NCBI GenBank assembly: GCA_021018995.1 | Contig: CM037585.1 | Coordinates: 64,048,646 to 64,112,645 of the forward strand | Direction of reading: 5' to 3' | Length of the DNA: 64,000 nucleotides | DNA from: Chloranthus sessilifolius | Lineage: Eukaryota > Streptophyta > Magnoliopsida > Chloranthales > Chloranthaceae | In this document: positions 33,860 through 44,164 of the stretch, in pieces | How positions within the stretch are numbered: position 1 is the stretch's first letter | Layout of the letters: each line of letters begins with the position of its first letter | The notes under the pieces: generated by a model | What the model was told of the DNA's origin: nothing | Databases searched by the model: none | The model's input: the letters and a program-made list of their open reading frames with translations, nothing else | Translations under genes and position numbers: made by a program

Positions 33860-34385
33860 CAGGTCTTATCGCGTGATAGAGTGGTCGTCGCGGGATTGAA
33901 TTTACTTGAAGCTCCTGCAGTCGCGGGATAGATAGTTTGGTCATCGCGGGAATGCTCTGGTCATCGCGGGATTGCGCTTTCTATTTGAGTGGCACAGGAA
34001 TCGCGCGCGCAGTTCGTTCCTTAGTGAATCTCGCGGGGATCCCCGCAAAGAAGCAATTACATCGGCCTCTGGATTACGCGAGCAGTCCCCTGAAGATCTG
34101 CATCCCGTGGCCACTGCGTGACAGCTGTGCTCAGAAGTGCCTGGAGCTCTCTCTCCTCAGCTTGTCTGAGTGAATCACGCGAGGATTAAATGCTCCTCTC
34201 TTGAGCTGCGCGAGCGCTTACAACTGAGCCTCGCGAGAACTGCGCGAAGTCTGCTTCTCGAGCCCTTCTGTCATTAATCTGTGCGAGAACAGCGCGAGCA
34301 ATTGGTGTGCTGCCTTGAGAAACTCGCGACAACTGCGCGAAGCATTTTTCTCTGAATCACTTGAACCTTGCGACATCTGCGCGAG
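33860..34385. promoter_or_regulatory. CGCG motif array in the E' LTR
   Basis: At least fifteen CGCG-centred words (ATCGCGGGATT, CTCGCGACAACTGCGCGAAG, GTGCGAGAACAGCGCGAGC and similar) in about 520 bp, upstream of the TATA box in the element's orientation. The same word types recur at 39955-40160 upstream of the additional ORF. The solo LTR counterpart is 56930-57490. Confidence 0.65.
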
Positions 34386-34725
34386 GCTCATTTCTTGACT
34401 TGTTGCTGCTATGCTTTACCTATGCTACAACCAAGTTCTCTGTCTGGGTCCAACTTCCTTTCTTCTGAGAAACTTTTGGGGCCCACTTGGGCATTCAATG
34501 TGTACATCCAGGTGTGTTCTACCTTGGTGTTTCTTTCCTCTGTGAATGGGTTACCAATTGCTTGGAGTTCTGGTACAAAAGTAGGTTTGTTAGCAGGGTT
34601 AGGGCCTTATTTGTAGCTGCTGCTTATTACCTACAAAATGGTCTTAACACACATTTATTAAATAACTAAGGGTCTAACAGAGGTTAAGTTAAGGGGTGAA
34701 AAGTGGTACTTTTCAGGTCTGAACA

Positions 34726-34740
34726 CACCCCCAAACCTAA
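34726..34740 (-). promoter_or_regulatory. Polypurine tract of element E'
   Basis: On the minus strand TTAGGTTTGGGGGTG ends at the LTR start. Confidence 0.8.
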
Positions 34741-34779
34741 TCTTTGCTAGTCCCTTAGCAAAGCTTTAACTAAATATCT

Positions 34780-34930
34780 ACACCTTAATTAAATGCCACT
34801 TTCGTAGGGATCACGGGTACATTTAGCATATGTACCAAGTCTTTTAAACCCCTAGGTGATCCCTAGTGGAGGAGTGAAGTCTCCTGAGGGTTTTCAGTGA
34901 AGATACCTTCAAACTTCACTATTAAAATAG
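34780..34930 (-). ncRNA. Conserved 3' structured module of E'
   Basis: On the minus strand: CTAGGGATCACCTAG (34852-34866), then GGTACAT-ATGCTAA-ATGTACC (34816-34836), a 7-bp stem with 7-nt loop. Stem bases differ from F and H but pairing is kept. Followed by the shared phrase TCCCTACGAAAGTGGCATT. Confidence 0.65.
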
Positions 34931-36617
34931 TTAAAAGTGGTGCAGTCAATGACAAAACAAATTTCAATGAATAAAGCATCAATCCACATCTCTTTAGCAT
35001 TCAGAGGAAATTGTAGTAGTAATGCAGGCCATTTAAAACTCAAATTTTTTTAGCATGTGTTTGCATTTCCACTAATCATTTTACATTAGAAATTCAATGT
35101 GCACATATTAGTACCGAGCTTGCCTTAAATTTGAAAATTAGGTTGGATACAACCCCAATGAAGTTACAAGTCAAACCCAATTCTCACCAGGGCTATCTCT
35201 CAACAATGAATATCTAGGGGTGTTCACATTTAAAGCAGCTCAAGAGCAGTTACAGACTCCAAATGGGCCTACAAGCATGAGCATAGGTAAAGCTTCTAAT
35301 TTCTGACATCCTCATGACTTTTCACTATACATTAGGCACTCCCTCATCTCCACCTGATAGCTCATTTCATTTAGGATCAACAAGGTCTTTACAAGGGGTT
35401 GTAATGAGGCTTATGGGTGAGGTTTATAAAGAATGAAGGGGGTAGAAATGGATTCAAAATTTTGAGAAATCAGCAAGGTAAGGAGGTGATTCATGACTTC
35501 ACATCCTTCAATTCAACACAACTTCATCTTTCTTGATATTTTTTAGATTCAAAGTGGCCAACTTCTTCTCTTCTTTTCAATTTTTCATATAAAGGACTTC
35601 TTTTGACTTCTCTTTCTTTTTCTCTTTATATTATTTTATTATTATTATTTTTTATGATGAATTGCCACATATGTACCACTGCTACACTACTGTTTACAAT
35701 TTGCTCTTCCTCTCCTTCCACCAAATGTTGAACCCCTCTCACTACCTTCAATTGCATCTCCTTTACCTTTTGAATTCTCAGAGTGAGGGTCAGGTTGAAT
35801 CAGGTCATGAGGTTAAGGTGCAAGTACTCTGATGTTTGTTGAAGAAAAATAAGATTTTCAAGGCTCAAAGAGTGTAAGCAAAAGGGTAGTTTTAATGGGT
35901 AGGAAATTTTAAGCTCAAACTGTCCAATGAAGGCCTTACATCATCTCCTTAGTGTCATGAGTGTTGTCGATCAGTTTTGATTTGGAGGTGCCTAACTTCT
36001 AGTGACAAAGTGTTGAGTCAATCAAACCTTAGAGCAGAAAAAATATAAAAAACACTCTTCAATAGAAATTAATGGGCCCAAATCTCACTAGATATGGTCC
36101 TCTTTTTAACTCATGGAGTATATTTTTACCTTTTTCTCTCCTCTTAGGTTTACTAGGTACTGATTTAAAATTTCTAATGTTATCTTCATGGTGGTGCTAA
36201 GATTTTAAAATTTTTATTTTCGAAATGTTTGCACAAATTTTTAATTTCCCACAAATTTCCTCATTGCAGCAAGTTAGGTGGAAATTGACTTTATTCATCT
36301 CAATTATACCACCACTACTGCACTAAAGTTAACTATTCTATTGGCAGACCTACCCTGCCACACCCTCAAACCATGAGGAGCAGTGTCCTCACTGGTTCAA
36401 AGGTCAGAAAGTGCAGGGTAATAGTCATGAAAAAGGATGAAACATACGCAGACAATATACATAAAGCAATATAAAAAAAAAATATTTTCTATTATCTTAG
36501 AAAGAAATGTACAATTGGAATTACAAGTACAACAAAAGAAGTGCAAAGGAAAGAAAAGCCTAACTACAATCTAGTTTAAGAAGAGGAGGACTTGGAATCT
36601 AAATCTGTGAACCAGTC
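34931..36617 (-). other. Untranslated 3' region of E'
   Basis: It aligns with the noncoding region of F (46860-48560). On the minus strand it includes the internal polypurine-like block near 36350-36410 (GTTTGAGGGTGTGGCAGGG). No coding frame. Confidence 0.55.
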
Positions 36618-39600
36618 TTAGCCCATTTGTTGTGCATGTTTCCTAAGTTCAGCTTTGTTCTCAGAACTGAGCTTGGACTTGATTCTGTCAGTGGGAGCTT
36701 TGTTCTTTTTCTGCTTTGTTTGCTTCTCAGTTGGACTCTTTTTCTTTGGCTGCCTTGGTTTCTTTGGTTGGGCTGGTGGTTGCTTCATGGTTGGAGCTTT
36801 TGGTGCCCTCACCCTCATTTTTCTGGTCTTGGGTTCAGGAGGGATCGTAGGGGATTTTCCTTTTTCTTGCTCAGGGGGGGCTACAGGGCACTTCCCTTAT
36901 TCTGGCGGCCATGTGGTTGTGCCTCCCCAGACTGGGCAGCTGGCTCTTTGTCAATTTTGATAGAGGATGCTGTGGAAGCAGTCCTCTTAGTAATGACTTT
37001 CCTCTATTTAGGATAAGTTTGCTTAGTAGGAGGTGATGAAGGAGGGGCAGCAAGGGTATGGGTAAGTTCAGGCTCAGGTTTGGGAATGAGGGGAGAGAGT
37101 GGGGCGGTTTGTTGAGCTTTACTTCTGGCAGCAGTCAATTCAGCTTCCACAGAGGCTATCTTGATTTGGGCTTGTTGGAGGTCATTTTGGTGGATTTCCT
37201 TGTAGATTTGGAGGATTTCTTAGGCATTGTGGAGTCTTTTTTCGAACATTCTGGCTTTCATCCTCTCCACATTTGTATTTGCCTTTTCTAGCTCCACATT
37301 CATTTATTGATAAGCTGCCTTCTTTTTCCCCTTCTCAAAGGCATCCAAAATGTTTGTCCACCCAAGTGAAATACCCAGTAATTTAGCTCTGTGGGTAATC
37401 TCTAAGTCACTAATCTGCTGCAGCAGAGGGGTCTCGATGGAGTGCCTAAGTTGGGCCATGCCTCTCAGGACATCCCTCCTAAGGTAGGGATTATCTCTCA
37501 TTGCATGGAGGAGGGTGAGGTAGGGAGGGATGTAATAGGAGTGGGTGGGTGCTATAGGAAAAGAAGAAGCTGAAGGAGCAAAATGTGATTGGTCCTGGGG
37601 GGTGAAGTGGTGTTTTCATTGGTTAAGTCTAGTTGTTGGGGGAGGGCAAAAAGTTCTGGGTCTGTTTGGGAAGATTTGTTAGTGAATGTTGGAGGGGGTA
37701 GTATAAGAGGTGAGATTGAAGGTAAGGGGGGGAAAGAAAATGAGGTAGGCTCACTAGGAGTAGGTGGTGCTGGGGAAGGGAAAAAGGGAATGGTGAAAGG
37801 TATGAAAGGGAATGATTGGGTTGTGGAGTCAGGGCTGGAAGGGGAAATGATCAGTGGGGTTTGATGGGACTGGTGAGGGATGGGTTGGTTTGTGATTTCT
37901 GTTTGCATCTAGTCCTGTGTTTGCATTGTTTTGGACAGTTGTGATTGAATGTCTTGGATGAGAGAGAGGATATGTGTTAGTGTGTCTGAGTTGGGTGGTG
38001 GAGATTGTTTAGAAGATGGAACATGTTGAAAAGGGGAGGAAGGGGCATGATGGAAAGTGGAAGGAGGAGGAGATTGAGGTTTTGGTGAGTGATGTGGTGA
38101 CATATTTGGGGAATCTGGGAGGAGAGTGTAGTGGGTGGGTATGGTATCAAGGAAACTAGCCATAAAGGCTTGGAATCTGGTGGTTGTTTTAAGATGGAGG
38201 TCTATGTCTGTGGGTGGGGATGTGGTAGGAATGGCTTGAGTGGTGTCTTGGTCAATGTGAGGTGTGTCAGTGAGGATAAAAGGATTGTGTGTGGGGGTAG
38301 GGACATGGTGGAGGTTGTGTTAGTGGTTTTCTTTTTCTTGTATGAGATCAGTGGAGGGCTGTCAGGGTTTTGTGAACATGATGGGGATATTGGGGCTGTG
38401 TATTAAGGTAGGGTAGGGGAAGGTGTGGGGCTGACATGGGGGGTGATGTCCTCCTAGGTACCAATCACAGGAAAAGGGAGTGTGGGCATGGGCAATGAAG
38501 ACAGAGGAGAGTGAGATGGAGTAGGGGAAGGGAAATGGGATGTTGTGGAGGAAGGGAGAGATGTTGATGGTGTAATGGGATGGGATGTTGTCAGGATAGG
38601 GGATCCTGTAGTAAAAGGTGGGGTGGATGTGGGGGCTACTATAGTAGTGGTAGTAACAGGATCTTGAACCATTTCTTTACCAGCAGGGGTGGGCCTTGTA
38701 ACAGCTACCTCGTCTGATTGCTTGGGAGCAGCCTGAGCCTCAGCCTTCTTCTTCTTCTGAGTTTTCTTTAGGCTCCTGCTGATTCCCCATTGCCTCTTGA
38801 CAAAAGTTGTAAGTGTGAGGGTGGTAGTCTCCTCTCCTATTGGTATCTTGTACCCCCCCTCAAAAGCAATTTAGTGATGACTCTGGCATAAGGGAGTGTG
38901 TGTGGCTTCTTTTTTTGCCCTAGTTTCTCCACTAAGTCCTTCATTGCTTCAAAAATCAACCAGGCTGCATGGAAGCCATGGCTCAGAGAGAAAGAGTAAA
39001 CAGCATCAGCATAAGAGTCCTCCTCTCCTGCTGATGGCCTGAGCAGTAGATGTTCTTTCTCAGGACCTGGTTAATGAAAAGGAGTCTAGGCTCCAACTCT
39101 CTTCTTCTTATGGAATCCCCTGAGGCCTTTAATCCTCTAGTAAGAGCCCTCGCAATGGTATCAATTGAGGCACTCAGGGGAGGGCCATATCCACAACTAG
39201 TGTCAAATGCAGCTGGGATGCCCAATACTATCGTAATCAGCTTGGGGTTAATTAACATATCAAAATCATCAATCAGCATGAGGAAGCCTGGTTGTTCATC
39301 TTGGTCCGTGGTGACCCTGATGTGCTGATAAGAGAGTTGCACTAGCCTAGGGTAGGCTAGTGCTGGAATTCCTTTCATCAAGGGTGTCAGACCAGCCTTG
39401 CTCATAAATTCAATGGCAGGGGCAGAGAGAGGCTCCATCTCGAAGAAGGGCAGGCCGAAAGCTATTTCAGGCTCCAAGGGAATTGAAGCTATGAGCTCAG
39501 AGGGTGTAGAAAAAGCAGGGGTTGGCTCCTCCACCTCCTCAACCACTTCCTTCCCCTTTTTCGGTGCCTTAGAAGCCTTGACCTTCTTAGGAGTGGGCTC

Positions 39601-39675
39601 AACAGGTGGAGGTTGGCTCCTCCACCTCCTCAACCACTCCCTGGCCCTTTTCTTTGGTGCACTCTTAGGGGCCAT
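36618..39675 (-). pseudogene. Element E' additional ORF, broken
   Basis: About 1,000 codons long if counted across breaks. The N-terminal part (39675-38983) is open for 230 codons: basic leader, then ALAYPRLVQLSYQHI, LMLIDDFDMLI, and RRRELEPRLLFINQVLRKNI. A Pro/Ser/Thr-rich middle (about 38690-37550) follows in shifted frames, then NPYLRRDVLRGMAQL (about 37500), and a Lys-rich tail (36818-36618) ending in TAG. Frameshifts near 39030 and several stops break it. F has the same layout. The N-terminal blocks resemble those in B and G. Function unknown; in Athila-type elements such ORFs have been called envelope-like. Confidence 0.65.
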
Positions 39676-40517
39676 TATAAAGTCTCCTTCCTGAGATAGT
39701 ACTTTTGAAGATGAAAAAGGGAGACTGAGATCTGATTGCTTACCCTAAAATCGTAGGGTTCTGTTCGATCTGACGTAAAGTGAACCACGAGATCTCCGAG
39801 CAGAAGGCAACTGATGGGGATGACGTTAGGAACAAATCTCTAAGATCCTTGTGTGAATAATGGGTTGTAGAATGGATGCTGGAGGAGAGAGGGTGAAGAG
39901 AGCCGGAAGCTAGGGTTTCACTGGCTGGAGAAGAGAGAATACTAAAAAAGGAGACAATCGCGGGTTTGGAATGCTTATCTCTAGGCTTGGCGCGAGATAT
40001 ATGGTCGCGGGATGGGAAATGGAATCTAGCGACAGTGTAAATTGCAACTTGGATTGAGTGAGAGGCTCTTAGGGTTTACCTTGGATCTCGCGACAGCTAG
40101 TGAAGTATTCCATTTGGATTGCGCGAGAGCCTCCCAGGCCTCATTTTGGACCCCGCGACAGCAAAGCATTAAACAGAGAGCACGGGCTCTTCATTTTGCC
40201 ATTTACATTTGTGCTGGGGCTGGATCCTAGGTATAACTCACCACCAGGGGCACCCCCAGACACTTTAAAATGACCTCCCACTTATAGCATAAACATTCAA
40301 GCATAGTCATCAAAAATCATTATCCAAACAGCGTGCATTCAATTAAAAACCATCAACTCAAGAGTAATTATCAAACCAAGCATATAAAAAATCAGATCCT
40401 GACAGATTCAGACGCAAGTGAGGCCACTAAAATTTCCTATAAAATTTGAACGAAAGAAGGCAGTACAAACCTAACAAAACCAAAGTACATATAATACAAT
40501 ATTGACACATCTGTGGA
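39676..40517 (-). promoter_or_regulatory. Promoter-like block upstream of the E' additional ORF
   Basis: On the minus strand: CGCG words (CCCGCGACAGC, TGCGCGAGAG, ATCTCGCGACAG, CCATCCCGCGACC, CTCGCGCCAAG) between 40160 and 39955, then a CT-rich leader and a consensus 5' splice site (ATTTTAG/GTAAGCAATC near 39747) before the ATG at 39675. The words match those of the E' LTR. Confidence 0.55.
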
Positions 40518-41762
40518 TCAGTTTAATGAAGGGTCCCCTTGAAAGTGAATGGTGTCCACAGGTTCAGCAAGTTTTTCTAAACAAGGTTTAAGCCTTTGAC
40601 CATTCACCTTCAAGGTTTTCCCAGACTTGGGATCCTTGATTTCCACAGCACCAGATGGGGAAACATTCATGACAATATAGGGGCCTACCCATCTGGATTT
40701 CAGTTTGCCAGAAAAAAATTTAAGCTTGGAGTTAAACAACCAAACTTTACCACCAGCCATGAAGCTCTTTCTCAACAAACCAATGTCAAAGAAAGCCTTG
40801 GACCTTTCCTTGTATATCTGGGCATTAGCATATGCATCCATCCTCAGGTCATCCAGTTCTGACAGCTGCAGCGACCTGTGATGACCAGCAGAAGTTAGGT
40901 TTAGATTTAATTTTTTTATGGCCCAATAGGCGCTATGTTCTAACTCTACTGGGAGATGGCAAACCTTGCCATAAACCAGTCTGAATGGGGACATACCAAT
41001 GGGAGTCTTATAAGCAGTCCTATAAGCCCATAATGCATCATTTAGCTTATCAGCCCAGTCCTTTCTGTCAGTCCTCACTATCTTCTCAAGGATGTGCTTG
41101 ATCTCCCTATTAGAAATTTCAACTTGCCCACTAGTTTGCGGGTGGTAGGGAGTAGCAATCCTATGGGTGACAGAATATTTCTTGAGCAAGCTCTCAAAAT
41201 TTCTGTTACAGAAATGGCTACCCCCATCACTGATAATGGCTTTAGGGGTGCTAAATCTTGAGAAGATATTCTGCTTCACAAATTTTAGGACTACTTGATG
41301 ATCATTGGTTCTTGTGGCAATAACTTCTACCCATTTTGAAACATAATCCACTGCCACTAAGATGAAATGATAACCATTTGAAGGAGAAAGGGGCCCATAG
41401 AGTCAATATCCCAGACATCAAACAGTTCCACAACAAGGATGGGCTGCAAAGGCATTGAGTTTCTTTTGGACAGTCCTCCTAATTTCTGACATCTCTCACA
41501 TGTCCTGCAGTGTGTATTGGCATCTCTGAATAAAGAAGGCCAATAGAACCCACACTGCAAGATCTTATCAGCTGTTTTTCTTCTACTAAAGTGACCCCCA
41601 CAGGCATTTTCATGGCACATGGCCAGAATACTGGGGACAACCCTTTCTGGAACAAATTTTCGAATGATTTGGTCTGCACAGTATTTGTATAAGCAAGGTT
41701 CCTCCCAAAAAAAGAATTTGACCTATGAGAAGAACATGTCTTTGTTCATTTTGGTCCAATGG
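40518..41762 (-). pseudogene. Element E' integrase (5' truncated)
   Basis: The HHCC finger lies at about 41620-41480 (CHENACGGHF, then HCRTCERC). The core has ISDGGSHF at about 41225 and [15 protein letters not shown] at about 41115. The last 279 codons (41357-40518) are open, to a TAA at 40518-40520, including a C-terminal domain SRWVGPYIVMNVSPSGAVEIKD. A frame change near 41360 separates finger and core. Integrase joins element cDNA to host DNA. Upstream RNase H is missing at the head-to-head junction. Confidence 0.85.
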
Positions 41763-41763
41763 G

Positions 41764-43335
41764 CAGCTGACAGTAGTGTTTGCTGTGGACAAATTTAGAT
41801 CCTAGCTACTTGGGTCTAAAATTATGGTCTTCACTGATCATTCTGCCCTTAAGTACCTACTGGCTAAGAAAGATGTAAAGCCGAGGTTGATTAGATGGAT
41901 CCTCCTGCTACAGGAGTTTGATCTTGAAATCAAAGACAAGAAAGGAGTAGAGAATGTGGTGGTTGATCACTTGTCCAGGATTTTAGTTGAAGAGTTTGCT
42001 GCTACACCTGTTAGAGATTCATTCCCTGATGAGCAATTGTTTGCCATTCAGTCAGTCATCCCCTAGTTTGCCAACATAGTCAATTACCTAGCTGTAGGTA
42101 GGATTCCCTTCCACTGGTCCAGGATGGACAAGGACTTGTTCTTCTCACAAGTAAAATATTTTTTCTAAGAGGATCCTTACCTGTTCAAGTACTGTGCAGA
42201 CCAAGTCATTAGGAAGTGTGTCATTGATAGTGACATCCACAGTATTCTTAGCATGTGCCATGAAAATGCCTGTGGGGGACACTTTAGTGGAAAAAAGACA
42301 ACAACAAAAGTACTGCAGTGTGGGTTTTATTGGTCTTCTTTGTTCAAGGATATCCATGCACACTGCCAAGCCTGTTTAAGATGCTAGAGGATAGGTGGCA
42401 TTTCAAAGAGAAATTCAATGTCACTGCAACTCATCCTCTTTGTAGAGCATTTTGATATATGAGAAATTGATTTCATGGGCCCTTTTCCTCCTTCAATGGG
42501 ATACAATATTATCCTTATAGTTGTGGATTATGTTTCAAAATGGGTGGAAGCAACTGCCATAAGGACAAATGATTACAAGGTTGTCCTCAAATTTATCAAG
42601 GAAAATATTTTCTCCAGATTTGGCACCCCTAGAGCCATCATCAGTGATGGGGGCAACCACTTCTGCAATAGGCACTTTGAGAACTTGCTTAAGAAGTATG
42701 CTGTTACTCATAGGATTGCTATCCCATATCACCCACAGACCAGTGGGCAAGTGGAGATTTTCAATATAGAAATTAAGCATATCTTGAAGAAGACAGTTAG
42801 GACTGATAGGAAGGATTGGGTTGTGAAGCTTAATGATGCATTATGGGCCTATAGGACAGCCTATAAGACCCCAATTGGAATGTCTTCATTTAGATTAATT
42901 TATGGCAATGCTTGTCATCTGCTAGTAGAGTTGAAAGACAAGGCCTTTTGGGCCATTAAGAGCTTGAACTTGGATCTAACTGTTGCTAGAACAAACATGA
43001 GATTGCAGCTGTCTGAGCTGGAGGAGCTAAGGTTGGATGCTTATTCCAATGTAAGGATTTATAAAGAGAAAGCCAAAGCATTATTTGACAAGAATCTCCT
43101 CAGGAAAATTTTTCTTGATGGAGCTAAGGCATGGCTTTTCAACTCCAAGCTTGAGTTCTTTCCTGATAAGCTGAGAACCAGATGGGATGAACCTTTCACT
43201 ATTATCCATGCATACCCATCTGGGGCTGTGGAGATTATGGACTCCACCTCTGGGAGGATTATGAAGGTGAATGGTCAGAGACTCAAGTTGTATGTGGAAA
43301 ATTCAATGGAGTCCTCTGCCACCATATACCTTTAA
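41764..43335 (+). pseudogene. Element F RNase H (partial) and integrase
   Basis: It begins within RNase H (LTVVFAVDKF), continues with [25 protein letters not shown] (about 41824), VVDHLSRI, the integrase finger (CHENACGGHF at about 42255) and the core, open at 42475-43335: [21 protein letters not shown], and C-terminal [14 protein letters not shown]. Stops at about 41805, 42064, 42166, 42384 and 42462 break the upstream part. About two-thirds of residues match E' by eye. Confidence 0.87.
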
Positions 43336-44164
43336 GAACCTACCAAATGATGAGTAATCGCCAACCATGTATATTGTGTAACATAACTATGTTTTTGTGC
43401 CTTAAAATTTTGTATGCATGTTTTTTTTTGTTAGACTCTAAATCTCTCCACTTAATGTCTGCATATGTGATCTGTGTTTTGGATAAATTGGGTGCATGCA
43501 CCATGACTTGAGCATATATCTAGTTTACTAAGGTGAAAAAGGGCTGCGACAGGAAACTGTGTGCTGATGCACATGGCAGTGGGCTTGACTAGTCAAGATT
43601 GAAAATCTATGCATATAGCAGCTCGCGAGGCTCATCTTTGCGAGAGCCTCGGGAGGTTCTAATTTTTCACCGAAGATGAGCCTCGCGAGTTTATTCCTAG
43701 TCTGTGTGAGCTCGCGATATCCATGTGAGATCTTCGCGAGGCTCGGGTTCTATGATTTAAAACCCCTCACCAAGTTCTTTCACTTCTATCTTCTGCCAGA
43801 GCTCTTGAACCCATTGCCGATCAGACCTCTCATCTTCTCCTCCCACTACCAAAACTGCTCCACCATCCATCCTTCACTCTTGCACTTTGCTCAACTTCAC
43901 AAGCTACACATTTTACACCTGACAAAGTCAGATTTGGTCCACTGAGCACTCACAAATTCGAAACCCTAGCGATTTGGGGTAAGATTCTCAATTTTATCTA
44001 GCTGTGTGTATTGGTCTATTGTGCCTGGATAATAGTTTGATTTTTGGAGGAGATTTGATTAAGAGACATTTGAGAGTTGTAGGCAACCTTAGGTTGTGAA
44101 CTGAAGGGGTAGAAATCTAGGTTTTGAACAAATCGCTTCCCCATTTTCTGATAACCGATATGCA
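43336..44164 (+). promoter_or_regulatory. Promoter-like block upstream of the F additional ORF
   Basis: It contains CTCGCGAG words at 43622, 43682, 43711 and 43733, a TATA-like TTTAAAACC at 43756, and a CT-rich leader with a possible donor (TTTGGG/GTAAGATTC near 43979). The same words form the array in F's LTR (49140-49500). The first 250 bp hold nothing recognisable. Confidence 0.5.

Larger units (their letters stand above)
32223..34725 (-). repeat. Element E' 3' LTR
   Basis: On the minus strand it starts TGTTCAGACCTGAAAAG and ends ATACAACA; 2.5 kb, homologous to 56725-59170. It contains an array of CGCG words (33860-34385), a TATA box (33645-33652), and two diverged copies of a block around GTGCACATATGCAGG (32838-32890 and 33272-33318). 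Confidence 0.87.
32223..41762 (-). mobile_element. Element E': Athila-like retrotransposon, minus strand
   Basis: From right to left: integrase (41762 to 40518), promoter-like block, additional ORF (39675 to 36618), 3' untranslated module, PPT, and a complete 3' LTR (34725 to 32223). It inserted into F's 5' LTR. Its 5' half is absent, ending head-to-head with F at about 41763. The solo LTR at 56725-59170 belongs to the same family. Confidence 0.85.

Noticed and set aside
34368-34669. Plus-strand frames in the E' LTR as a small gene
   Set aside because: They lie inside a mapped LTR, antisense to the element, and have no counterpart frame in the related solo LTR.
37552-37864. Plus-strand Gly/Val-rich frame opposite the E' additional ORF
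   Set aside because: It is the complement of the Pro/Ser-rich coding on the minus strand; strand and frame context favour the minus-strand reading.
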